64,000 bases of DNA from Streptomyces sp. NRRL F-5135 (GTDB taxonomy: Bacteria; Actinomycetota; Actinomycetes; Streptomycetales; Streptomycetaceae), in the NCBI RefSeq assembly GCF_000719775.1, contig NZ_JOHR01000005.1:1-64000 (forward strand), written 5' to 3'. Of the stretch, positions 34,290 to 41,470 are shown one piece after another. Numbering within the stretch: the first letter of the stretch is position 1; each line of letters starts with the position of its first letter. A program made the position numbers and the translations under genes. The notes under the pieces were generated by a model, which was not told the origin of the DNA, made no database searches, and saw only the letters and a program-made list of their open reading frames with translations.

Positions 34290-34727
34290 ATGATCGAACG
34301 AGTCCGCGCCGTCCTCGTCACCGCTGACGACACGATGCTGGTCATCCGCCGCACCAGGCCCGACATCCCCGAGTACTGGGTACTGCCCGGCGGCGGCGTC
34401 GAACCCGGCGACGAGTCCCGGGAGGCCGCCCTCCACCGGGAGATCCACGAGGAGATCGCGGGGAAGGCCGACATCATCCGCCTCCTCCACACGATGGAGT
34501 CCCACGACGAGCGTCAGCTCTTCTACCTCGCCCGCATCGCGACCTGGTCCTTCGACGACCGCACCGGTCCCGAGTTCAGCGCCGAGGGCCGCGGCGAATA
34601 CGCGCTGGAGGAGATCCCGCTGACCGCGGAGGGGCTCGACGGCATCGACCTCAAGCCCGAGGAGATCGCTCACGTCCTGCGGGGCGCCATCACTACCGGA
34701 AGTCTCGGAGGCGAGACATCGCTCTGA
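34290..34727 (+). CDS. Nudix hydrolase
   Basis: A 145-residue Nudix-fold hydrolase, the superfamily that splits nucleoside diphosphates linked to another moiety. The Nudix box begins with GGGVEPGDESREAALHREIH, followed by EEIAG (GX5EX7REUXEEXGU pattern, with the second Glu pair intact). AAGGAG about ten bases upstream supports ATG 34290. In pSAM2-type integrative elements the immunity factor Pif is a Nudix protein encoded near the tRNA end. This gene likewise lies between the accessory block and the 3' end of tRNA-Lys; the parallel is suggestive only. Confidence 0.9.
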   Translation: MIERVRAVLVTADDTMLVIRRTRPDIPEYWVLPGGGVEPGDESREAALHREIHEEIAGKADIIRLLHTMESHDERQLFYLARIATWSFDDRTGPEFSAEGRGEYALEEIPLTAEGLDGIDLKPEEIAHVLRGAITTGSLGGETSL

Positions 34728-34809
34728 GCCTTCGAGTACGTCAACATGCCACTGGGCCGCCACTGAGATGAGCCGGCCCGGGTGGCGTGCACGCGTCCGG
34801 GTACGACGA

Positions 34810-34843
34810 AGCGCCTCGACCGGCTTCGGTCGGTCGAGGCGCT
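34810..34843 (-). terminator. Terminator hairpin downstream of tRNA-Lys
   Basis: A perfect 13-bp stem (AGCGCCTCGACCG with its complement) closes an eight-base loop containing TTCGG. It lies 40 bp beyond the 3' end of the minus-strand tRNA-Lys and faces the Nudix gene, so it may end both transcripts. Confidence 0.8.
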
Positions 34844-34883
34844 GAGTAGCAGGTCAGAGGATGCTTCCTTGCCCTGCGATCGG

Positions 34884-34956
34884 TAGGCCGTGTGGGACTC
34901 GAACCCACAACCAACGGATTAAAAGTCCGCTGCTCTGCCAATTGAGCTAACGGCCC
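34884..34956 (-). tRNA. tRNA-Lys (TTT)
   Basis: A 73-nt cloverleaf on the minus strand with acceptor GGGCCGT pairing to ACGGCCT, anticodon loop CTTTTAA (anticodon TTT) and T-loop TTCGAGT. CCA is not encoded. Its 3' end points toward the accessory region at 30-34.8 kb, the usual arrangement when an element has integrated at a tRNA. Confidence 0.95.
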
Positions 34957-35159
34957 TCGGCACAACACACACGAGCATAGCCCGCCCGGGGCGGTGAGCC
35001 GATCGGGTATCCCCCCTGTGGGGATGTCGCGCGGGGTGGGGCGTGTTCTCGGGGAGTGTCGCGGAGGTGGCGCGGGGCCCGTGCCTCACCCGGGGGTGGG
35101 GCACGGGCCCTGGTGGAGCGTCAGGTCACGGGCCGCGTCGGGCCGTTCGGACTCACGCG

Positions 35160-37235
35160 TCAGCCGTTGCGCTTCCAGCGCGGCTTGTCGTCGCGGCGGC
35201 CGAAGGATCCGGTGCCGGTGCCCGTCGAGCCGCCCCGGAAGTCGCTCCGGTGGTCGTCGCGGCGGGTCGCGGGGCGGTCGTGGCCGCCGGAGCGGTAGCC
35301 GCCCGAGGGGCGGTCGTCGCGCCGGTCGCGGTTGAAGGGGCGGTCGCCGCCCCGGTGGTCGCCGCCCCGGTGGTCGCGGCGCTCGAAGGAGCGCCCGCCA
35401 CGGTCGTCCCTGCGGTCGTCGCGCCGGTCGTCACGGCGGAAGCCGCCCCGGTCACCCCGGTCGTCCCGGCGCTGGAAACCGCCCCGGTCGTCCCGGCGGT
35501 CGTCGCGCCGGTCCCGGCGGAAGCCACCACGGTCGCCACGGTCACCCCGGTCGTTCCGCTCACCGCGGTCACCGGCGCGGTCGTCACGCGGCGTGTAGCC
35601 CCGCGCGCCGCCTCGCCCGCTGCGCTCGCCGCGGTCGTCACGGCGGCCGAAGTTGCCCCGCTCGTCGCGGCCGCCCCGGCGCTCCTCCCGCTGTGCCGGT
35701 ACGGCGGCCGCCGCCGCTGCCGCCACGGCCTCCTCCAGCGCCCGCTCGGCCTCGGCCGTGACCTCCGCCACCGCCGCCTCCGGGTCCTCGCCCCGCTCCC
35801 GCGCGGCGCGGGCCACCAGCCGGTCGGCCTCCTCGCGCAGTTCCACGGCGCGCCGCTGGACGCGCTCCAGCTGCCGGGTCAGGTCGGAGACCTCCCGCTC
35901 GGCCTGCTTGGCGGCGTTGTTCGCGGAGTCCGCCTGGACCTCGGTGAGCGACCGGGCTCCGGTGATCTCCGCGACCTCCGGGTCGAACGCCCCGGCCCCG
36001 CCGACCATGTGCCGCGAGGCGTCGACGCCCGCGTCCTCCATCAGCCGGAAGATCTGCCGGCGCTGGTGCGGCAGCGCCAGCGAGACGACGACGCCGGACT
36101 TGCCGGCCCGCGCCGTACGGCCCGAGCGGTGCAGGTAGTCCTTGTGGTCCCCGGCCGGGTCCACGTTCAGTACGAGGTCGATCCCGTCGACGTGGATGCC
36201 CCGGGCGGCGACGTCGGTGGCCACCAGCGCGTTGACGTAACCGTCCTTGAAGTCGGCCAGCGTCCGCGTCCGCGCGCCCTGCGTCATGCCGCCGTGCAGC
36301 GCGTCCGCCTTGACCCCGGCCTCGCGCAGCTGCTCGGCGATCCGGTCGGCGCCCAGCTGCGTCCGTACGAAGATGATCGTGCGGCCCTTGCGGGCGGCGA
36401 TCGCCGCGGTGACCGGGGCCTTGTCCTTCGGCTTCACCACGAGCACGTGGTGCGTCATGGTCGTGACGTTGCCCTGGGCGCTGTCCACCTCGTGGCTGAC
36501 CGGGTCGGTCAGGTAGCGCTTGACCAGCGTGCCGATCTCGTTCTCCATGGTCGCGGAGAAGAGCATGCGCTGGCCGCCGGCCGGCACCAGGTCGAGCAGC
36601 TCGGTGACCTCGGGCAGGAAGCCCAGGTCCGACATCTGGTCGGCCTCGTCGAGGATCGCGATCTGGACCCGGTCCAGCGAGCACGCGCCCCGGTTGATGA
36701 TGTCGCGCAGCCGGCCGGGGGTGGCGACGAGGATGTCGACGCCGCGCTCCAGGGCGTAGATCTGGTTGCCCATGGACGTCCCGCCGCAGACGACCTTCAT
36801 CTTCAGGCCGAGCACGTCGCCGTACGGCTGGAGCGCGTCCGCCACCTGCATCGCCAGCTCACGGGTCGGCGTGAGGATGACGCCGCGCGGCTTCTTCTTC
36901 TCCGTGTGGCCGCCGGCCAGCGTGGCCAGCAGCGGCAGGCCGAAGGAGAGCGTCTTGCCGGAGCCGGTACGGCCACGGCCCAGGATGTCCTTGCCGTTCA
37001 GGGCGTCCGGGATGGTCGCGGCCTGGATCGGGAAGGGGGTGGTGACGCCGTTCTGGGCGAGCTTGCGGACGATGCCGTCCGGCAGGCCCAGGTCGGCGAA
37101 GGTGACCTCCGGGGCCCCGGCCCCGTCGGTTGCCACGGCGTCCTCGGCGGCCGTGGGCGCGGGCTGGTCGTCACGCTCGTTGTCGATGAAGTCGTCCTCG
37201 GACACGACGACGCGGTCAGCGCTGGAAATGGACAT
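35160..37235 (-). CDS. DEAD-box ATP-dependent RNA helicase
   Basis: A 691-residue RNA helicase that remodels RNA structure or ribosomal precursors. The core spans about residues 40-410, with Q-motif region TFADLGLPDG, Walker A GRGRTGSGKT, PTRELAMQV, DEAD in ILDEADQMSDLG, SAT in MLFSATMENE, and HRSGRTARAGK. A coiled region follows. The C-terminal 150 residues are an RGG/RDD-rich tail (repeats like RRDDRGDRGGFRR) that likely binds RNA. ATG 37235 is preferred by recalled homologues; an in-frame ATG at 37292, with GAGG eight bases upstream, would add 19 residues. A 12-bp inverted repeat spans both starts and may control initiation. Confidence 0.9.
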   Translation of the reverse strand: MSISSADRVVVSEDDFIDNERDDQPAPTAAEDAVATDGAGAPEVTFADLGLPDGIVRKLAQNGVTTPFPIQAATIPDALNGKDILGRGRTGSGKTLSFGLPLLATLAGGHTEKKKPRGVILTPTRELAMQVADALQPYGDVLGLKMKVVCGGTSMGNQIYALERGVDILVATPGRLRDIINRGACSLDRVQIAILDEADQMSDLGFLPEVTELLDLVPAGGQRMLFSATMENEIGTLVKRYLTDPVSHEVDSAQGNVTTMTHHVLVVKPKDKAPVTAAIAARKGRTIIFVRTQLGADRIAEQLREAGVKADALHGGMTQGARTRTLADFKDGYVNALVATDVAARGIHVDGIDLVLNVDPAGDHKDYLHRSGRTARAGKSGVVVSLALPHQRRQIFRLMEDAGVDASRHMVGGAGAFDPEVAEITGARSLTEVQADSANNAAKQAEREVSDLTRQLERVQRRAVELREEADRLVARAARERGEDPEAAVAEVTAEAERALEEAVAAAAAAAVPAQREERRGGRDERGNFGRRDDRGERSGRGGARGYTPRDDRAGDRGERNDRGDRGDRGGFRRDRRDDRRDDRGGFQRRDDRGDRGGFRRDDRRDDRRDDRGGRSFERRDHRGGDHRGGDRPFNRDRRDDRPSGGYRSGGHDRPATRRDDHRSDFRGGSTGTGTGSFGRRDDKPRWKRNG

Positions 37236-37236
37236 G

Positions 37237-37296
37237 CGAAATGCGAAACCTTCCGGAGTCTCGGCACGCGCCCAAACCCCGTGATTTCGCATTTCG
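37237..37296 (-). promoter_or_regulatory. 12-bp inverted repeat over the helicase start region
   Basis: In mRNA sense, CGAAATGCGAAA (37296-37285) pairs perfectly with TTTCGCATTTCG (37248-37237), 36 bases later. The second arm ends one base before the ATG at 37235, and GGAAGG lies immediately before it; the first arm contains the alternative ATG at 37292. Folding would hide both possible starts. A helicase that opens its own leader could use this for feedback. Confidence 0.6.
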
Positions 37297-37561
37297 ACCG
37301 CCTCAATGCGGTCTGCCACGGCAGAGGGAGAGTACGCGCCACACGGCGCTCTTCTGTTTCGGCGCCGGGCAATGATCAAACGATCTACTACCATACGCAC
37401 CCACCCCCCGGTAAGGCAAACCGCCTCCGGATCGTCCGTACGGCCCGCCCGTACGGCCGCCCACCGTACGGCCGGCCGTCGGCACCCCGCGCCACCGCAC
37501 CGCACACCCCGCACCCCCGTACCGGCACGCGACGCGCGACCGCCGCGGCCGCGTTCAGGGG

Positions 37562-38302
37562 CTACCTCGGGCCCAGTTGAGGCGACGCCTCCCGCTCGTC
37601 CCGCATCCCCTGCCCCGTCTCCGGCCCCGCCCCGCCGGCCGCCGCCAGCCCGCCCGAACGCACCGCGGCCGACGGGGTCGTGGACGGGTCCGCCGGCTTC
37701 GGCGACTCCGGTTCCGGTACGGGCCCCGGGCCCGGGTCCGGGCTCTGCGCCGGGGGCACGGGGGCGCTCGGCGTGGTGTGCGGGGGTTCCGGAGCGGGCT
37801 CGCCGTCCCGGCCCGGCGCGCTCGGCCCGTCGCCCCCCTGCGCCTTCCCGCCACCGGCCGACGACGGCCGCGAGGGCTCGGTCCGCGCCCCGGGCTCCGC
37901 GGAGGCGCCGCGCGCCCGCTCGGCCCCGCCGCCCCGGCTGCCGTCACCGTCGCCGTCCCTGCCGTCCGCGCCCCCCTTGGCGTCCCCGTGCTCATGGGCC
38001 CCGCTCCCGTCGCCCGCGCGGCCGTGCCAGGAGTGCGGCGCTCCCCCGACCTCGTCCGTACCGCCGTCGGGCTCCGTCCCGTCCTCGACGCGGTCCGCCG
38101 ACCGCGACGGCACGGGCTTCCCTCCGTCGTCACCGACGTTCATACAGCCCCCGGTCGCGGCGACCGCCAGCGACGCGGCGATCCAGACGGCGAGACGGCC
38201 TGGGGCGGACAACTGGCGCACGAGGGCCTCCGGGGGGCGCGAGACGGAATCTCCCCGCCGACGGCGGAGGTCGATCGCACTGCTCAACTTCCTTTCCGCC
38301 AC
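37562..38302 (-). CDS. Putative lipoprotein with disordered acidic/Pro-rich tail
   Basis: About 246 residues. After a basic start (DLRRRRGDSVSRPP) a hydrophobic stretch (LAVWIAASLAVAATGGC) ends in a lipobox-like TGGC, so the protein is probably a lipid-anchored exported protein. The rest is low complexity: acidic Asp/Gly/His-rich, then Pro/Glu-rich, with no recognisable fold. The start is uncertain: GTG 38302 is used, and TTG at 38287 is possible. It is divergent from the zincin-like peptidase gene. No function is assigned. Confidence 0.5.
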   Translation of the reverse strand: MAERKLSSAIDLRRRRGDSVSRPPEALVRQLSAPGRLAVWIAASLAVAATGGCMNVGDDGGKPVPSRSADRVEDGTEPDGGTDEVGGAPHSWHGRAGDGSGAHEHGDAKGGADGRDGDGDGSRGGGAERARGASAEPGARTEPSRPSSAGGGKAQGGDGPSAPGRDGEPAPEPPHTTPSAPVPPAQSPDPGPGPVPEPESPKPADPSTTPSAAVRSGGLAAAGGAGPETGQGMRDEREASPQLGPR

Positions 38303-38432
38303 CAGGGACACGCCCGGACCGGTAGCTCGTACGAGAAGCGCGGCCCGGGCCCCGGCTCCTCGGCGGCGGCGGACGGGACGGCCGGCCGGCGGACCGGCGC
38401 GGAACCACAGGCGGGCACTGGACAATGACCAT

Positions 38433-38783
38433 GTGCTGGAGATGACACGCGAGATGTTCGAAGAGCTGGTGAGCCACGCCCTCGACCGGATCCCCCCGGA
38501 GCTGACCCGGGTGATGGACAACGTCGCGGTCTTCGTGGAGGACGAACCCGACCCCTCCGACCCCGAACTGCTGGGGCTGTACGAGGGCACACCGCTCACG
38601 GACCGGGGCGAGTGGTACGCGGGCGTCCTGCCCGACCGCATCTCGATCTACATGGGCCCGACCCTGCGCCACTGCGCGACGGAGGACGAGGTGGTGCGGG
38701 AGGTGTCGGTGACCGTCGTGCACGAGATCGCCCACCACTTCGGCATCAGCGACGAGCGGCTGCACGAACTGGGCTGGGGCTGA
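38433..38783 (+). CDS. Metallopeptidase-family protein (minimal zincin)
   Basis: A 116-residue compact protein with the zincin signature VVHEIAHHFGISDERLHELGW (HExxHxxGxxD), which would bind zinc through two His and an Asp. The rest matches the small actinobacterial metallopeptidase family, including DNVAVFVEDEP and YEGTPLTDR in the middle. It has no signal peptide, so it is cytoplasmic. GTG 38433 starts VLEMTREMF; the ATG at 38442 is the alternative, and neither has a strong ribosome site. The substrate is unknown. Confidence 0.85.
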   Translation: MLEMTREMFEELVSHALDRIPPELTRVMDNVAVFVEDEPDPSDPELLGLYEGTPLTDRGEWYAGVLPDRISIYMGPTLRHCATEDEVVREVSVTVVHEIAHHFGISDERLHELGWG

Positions 38784-38984
38784 CGGCCGGGCGCCGCGCG
38801 GGAACCGTTCACCACCCGGCCACCGGCCGCCGGCCCCGGAAGCCGAACGGGCCGTCCCGCGCCGCGGCGGCGCGGGACGACGTACGGCGACGCAAGAGGT
38901 CCCCGCACCGCGCGTACGGCGGCGTGCGCGGCCACCCGGCCCAATGCGCGCATGTCCGCCCGCCCCGCAGGGAATACGCGCCCA

Positions 38985-40874
38985 ATGGCCCGTGATGTAC
39001 GCCGCCGCTCGTCCCTCCGTTCCGCCTTCGGCCGCATCACAGGCCGTCTCCGGTCCCGGCTCCCCCGGCGGTTCCGGCCCTCGCCGCGCCCCGGACCCCG
39101 GCCCGGAACCGAACCCCGGTCCGGAACCGGGTCCCGGTCAGATTCCCGGTCGTGGGCCCGCGTCCGGTCCCTGTGGCCGGACCGGTCACGACTCCGGTCC
39201 CCATCCCGTACCCGTGCCGAAGCGCCCCTGCCCGGTCCCCTCCTCCCCGCCGACCCCCCGAACCCGTACGCCCGCGCCTTCGCCCTGACCGCGGTCGTCC
39301 TGCTCGGTGCCTGGCTCGGGCTGCTGATCGTCGGGAGCGTACGGACCCCCGTCGGTCCGATGGACACGAGCATGACCCTGCGCCCCTCCCTGGCCGGGGG
39401 CACGAAGATCAACGTCTCGCCGCTGGGCGCGCTGGAGCTGAACACCCACACCGGGCCCATCCGTCTCGACGTGGACGTCGACCAGCTCGACCCGGTGCGC
39501 TCCACGGCCCTGGTCGAACACCCCGAGCGGCTCTCCGGCCTCCAGGACGAGGTCTCGCACGACGTCCTGAACGGCACCACGGACCTGGCCGTCCGCTCCT
39601 GCGTCGCCGTCGTCTCCGGCGCCACCGCCCTCGGCCTCGTCGTCTACCGACGCCCCGGCCGCGCGCTGGCCGCCGGCGGTCTCGCGCTGGCGCTCCTCGC
39701 CGCGTCCGGCGTCGGCGCGTACGCCACCTGGAACCCGAAGTCCGTCCTGGAGCCCAAGTTCTCGGGGCTCCTCTCGTCCGCCCCGCAGGTCGTCGGCAAC
39801 GCGCGCTCGATCGTCAGCGACTTCGACGTCTACCAGAAGGAGCTGGCGCGGCTGGTGACCAATGTGACCAAGCTGTACGACGCGACCTCCGCGCTGCCCA
39901 CGTACCAGCCGGACCCGGCCACCCTGCGGGTGCTGCACGTCTCGGACATCCACCTCAACCCGGCGGCCTGGCACATCATCGGCTCGCTCGTGGAGCAGTA
40001 CAAGATCGACGTCATCATCGACTCGGGCGACAGCATGGACCACGGCGCCGCCGCCGAGAACACCTTCCTGGACCCGGTCGCCGACCTCGGCGTCCCCTAT
40101 GTCTGGGTGCGCGGCAATCACGACTCGCAGGGCACCCAGGAGTACCTGAAGCGCATGAAGAACGTCCGGGTGCTGGACGACGGCCGGGCCGTGACCGTGG
40201 CCGGGGTGCGCGTGGCGGGCACGGGGGACCCGCAGTACACCCCCGACCGCTCGGTGGAGGCCCAGGGCGACCCGGCGGAGCGCCTGGCGGGCATCCGGCT
40301 CGCCTCCGCCCTGCGCGACCAGGAACGGGCCGGCACCCCCGTGGACATCGCCGTCGCCCACAACCCGGTGGCCGCGCGGGAGACCGACGGCGTGGTCCCG
40401 CTCGTGCTCTCGGGCCACGTCCACCACCGCGAGACGGAGGTCCTGCCGCTGGGGACCCGGCTGAAGATCGAGGGCTCGACGGGCGGCGGCGGGCTGCGCG
40501 CCGTGCAGAACGACGCGCCCGAGAAGGTCCGTACCTCCGTGCTCTACCTGGACCGCGAGACCAAGCGGCTCCAGGCGTGGGACGAGATCACCCTGGGCGG
40601 TCTCGGCCTGACGACGGCCGAGGTCAGCAGGCACCTGCCGCAGGAGGCGGGGGCGCCGGGCGCGGAACCGTCCCCGTCACCGTCCCTGTCGCCCAGTACG
40701 TCGGTCCCGCCCGCCGCCGGGCCCTCGGGCACCCCTCCGGGCCCCGCCTCCGACGACCGGCCCGGTGCCGCGCCGCCGGGCGCCCGGCCCGTGCCACCGG
40801 GCCCCCGTCCCTCGCCGTCCGACGCCCGGGCCGCCCCCTCGCCGCGGGCGCCCGCCCCGGCCTCCACCCCGTAG
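38985..40874 (+). CDS. Membrane-anchored metallophosphoesterase
   Basis: About 629 residues. A basic Arg/Pro/Ser-rich N-terminal extension of about 95 residues precedes transmembrane segments at about 102-120 and 205-255. The calcineurin-like phosphoesterase domain (about 310-560) shows all metal-site motifs: VLHVSDIHLNP, IDSGDSMDHG, VRGNHDSQ, AVAHNPVA and SGHVHHRE. A Pro/Ser-rich tail ends the protein. The domain probably faces outward and acts on a phosphodiester or phosphomonoester that cannot be specified. ATG 38985 with AGGGA upstream is preferred over ATG 38952. tRNA-Glu follows 130 bp downstream. Confidence 0.88.
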   Translation: MARDVRRRSSLRSAFGRITGRLRSRLPRRFRPSPRPGPRPGTEPRSGTGSRSDSRSWARVRSLWPDRSRLRSPSRTRAEAPLPGPLLPADPPNPYARAFALTAVVLLGAWLGLLIVGSVRTPVGPMDTSMTLRPSLAGGTKINVSPLGALELNTHTGPIRLDVDVDQLDPVRSTALVEHPERLSGLQDEVSHDVLNGTTDLAVRSCVAVVSGATALGLVVYRRPGRALAAGGLALALLAASGVGAYATWNPKSVLEPKFSGLLSSAPQVVGNARSIVSDFDVYQKELARLVTNVTKLYDATSALPTYQPDPATLRVLHVSDIHLNPAAWHIIGSLVEQYKIDVIIDSGDSMDHGAAAENTFLDPVADLGVPYVWVRGNHDSQGTQEYLKRMKNVRVLDDGRAVTVAGVRVAGTGDPQYTPDRSVEAQGDPAERLAGIRLASALRDQERAGTPVDIAVAHNPVAARETDGVVPLVLSGHVHHRETEVLPLGTRLKIEGSTGGGGLRAVQNDAPEKVRTSVLYLDRETKRLQAWDEITLGGLGLTTAEVSRHLPQEAGAPGAEPSPSPSLSPSTSVPPAAGPSGTPPGPASDDRPGAAPPGARPVPPGPRPSPSDARAAPSPRAPAPASTP

Positions 40875-41003
40875 GGCGTTGCGCGGGGTGTCCCGACCGG
40901 CGGCCCGGGGAGCGCCCCCGTAAAGCGTTTTGGCGATCGCTCCTGCCATCCCATATGCTTCTCACGTCCCCGACGCGCTGCAAAGCGCCCAGGCGGGCCC
41001 TTA

Positions 41004-41076
41004 GCCCTCATCGTCTAGTGGCCCAGGACGCCGCCCTTTCAAGGCGGTAGCACGGGTTCGAATCCCGTTGGGGGCA
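41004..41076 (+). tRNA. tRNA-Glu (TTC)
   Basis: A 73-nt cloverleaf: acceptor GCCCTCA with TGGGGGC (one G-T pair), anticodon stem CCGCC/GGCGG around CTTTCAA (anticodon TTC), and T-arm ACGGG-TTCGAAT-CCCGT. CCA is not encoded. It is first in a Glu-Asp-Phe tRNA cluster. Confidence 0.96.
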
Positions 41077-41115
41077 CGCAACACCGTGTGCGAGACTGGT
41101 GCTCGCACATTGTTT

Positions 41116-41190
41116 GGTCCTGTGGAGCAGTTTGGAGTGCTCGCCACCCTGTCAAGGTGGAGGCCGCGGGTTCAAATCCCGTCAGGACCG
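41116..41190 (+). tRNA. tRNA-Asp (GTC), copy 1
   Basis: A 75-nt cloverleaf with acceptor GGTCCTG/CAGGACC, anticodon stem CCACC/GGTGG around CTGTCAA (GTC), and T-arm GCGGG-TTCAAAT-CCCGT. It is identical over all 75 bases to the second tRNA-Asp at 45931-46005. Confidence 0.96.
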
Positions 41191-41211
41191 CTTGCAACCG
41201 TGAGGTTGCGT

Positions 41212-41285
41212 GGCTGGGTAGCTCAGTTGGTACGAGCGATCGCCTGAAAAGCGATAGGTCGCCGGTTCGATCCCGGCCCCAGCCA
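41212..41285 (+). tRNA. tRNA-Phe (GAA)
   Basis: A 74-nt cloverleaf with acceptor GGCTGGG/CCCAGCC, anticodon stem ATCGC/GCGAT around CTGAAAA (GAA), and T-loop TTCGATC. Unlike its neighbours it is followed by a genomically encoded CCA (41286-41288). It is last of the three-tRNA cluster. Confidence 0.96.
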
Positions 41286-41305
41286 CCACCGCCCGCGAGG
41301 GCACG

Positions 41306-41342
41306 GCCCCTGCCGGATCTGAGATCTTCGGCGGGGGCTTTT
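41306..41342 (+). terminator. Terminator of the tRNA Glu-Asp-Phe cluster
   Basis: A ten-base stem (GCCCCTGCCG with CGGCGGGGGC, one wobble) around a 13-base loop is followed by a TTTT run. It lies 18 bp past tRNA-Phe. Confidence 0.85.
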
Positions 41343-41470
41343 CCGTTCGGGGTGCGCGCGGGCGCTCGTACGGCCCGGCCGTCGCGTACCGGCCGCCTCC
41401 CCGCCCTCCCGTACCGCCGCGCGAAATGCGTTCGCAAGCCGCGCGCGCCCAATGAGATCCTGGTTTCGGT

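Noticed and set aside
29640..34956. A second attachment site (duplicated tRNA-Lys 3' end) bounding the accessory block
   Set aside because: I scanned by eye for GGGACTCGAACCCAC and its complement to the left of the tRNA and did not find it, so the element boundary is not claimed.
35043..37580. An 845-residue plus-strand frame opposite the DEAD-box helicase
   Set aside because: Composition (Ala/Val/Pro then Arg/Val/Asp) is the reverse image of the helicase codons; it has no domain or ribosome site.
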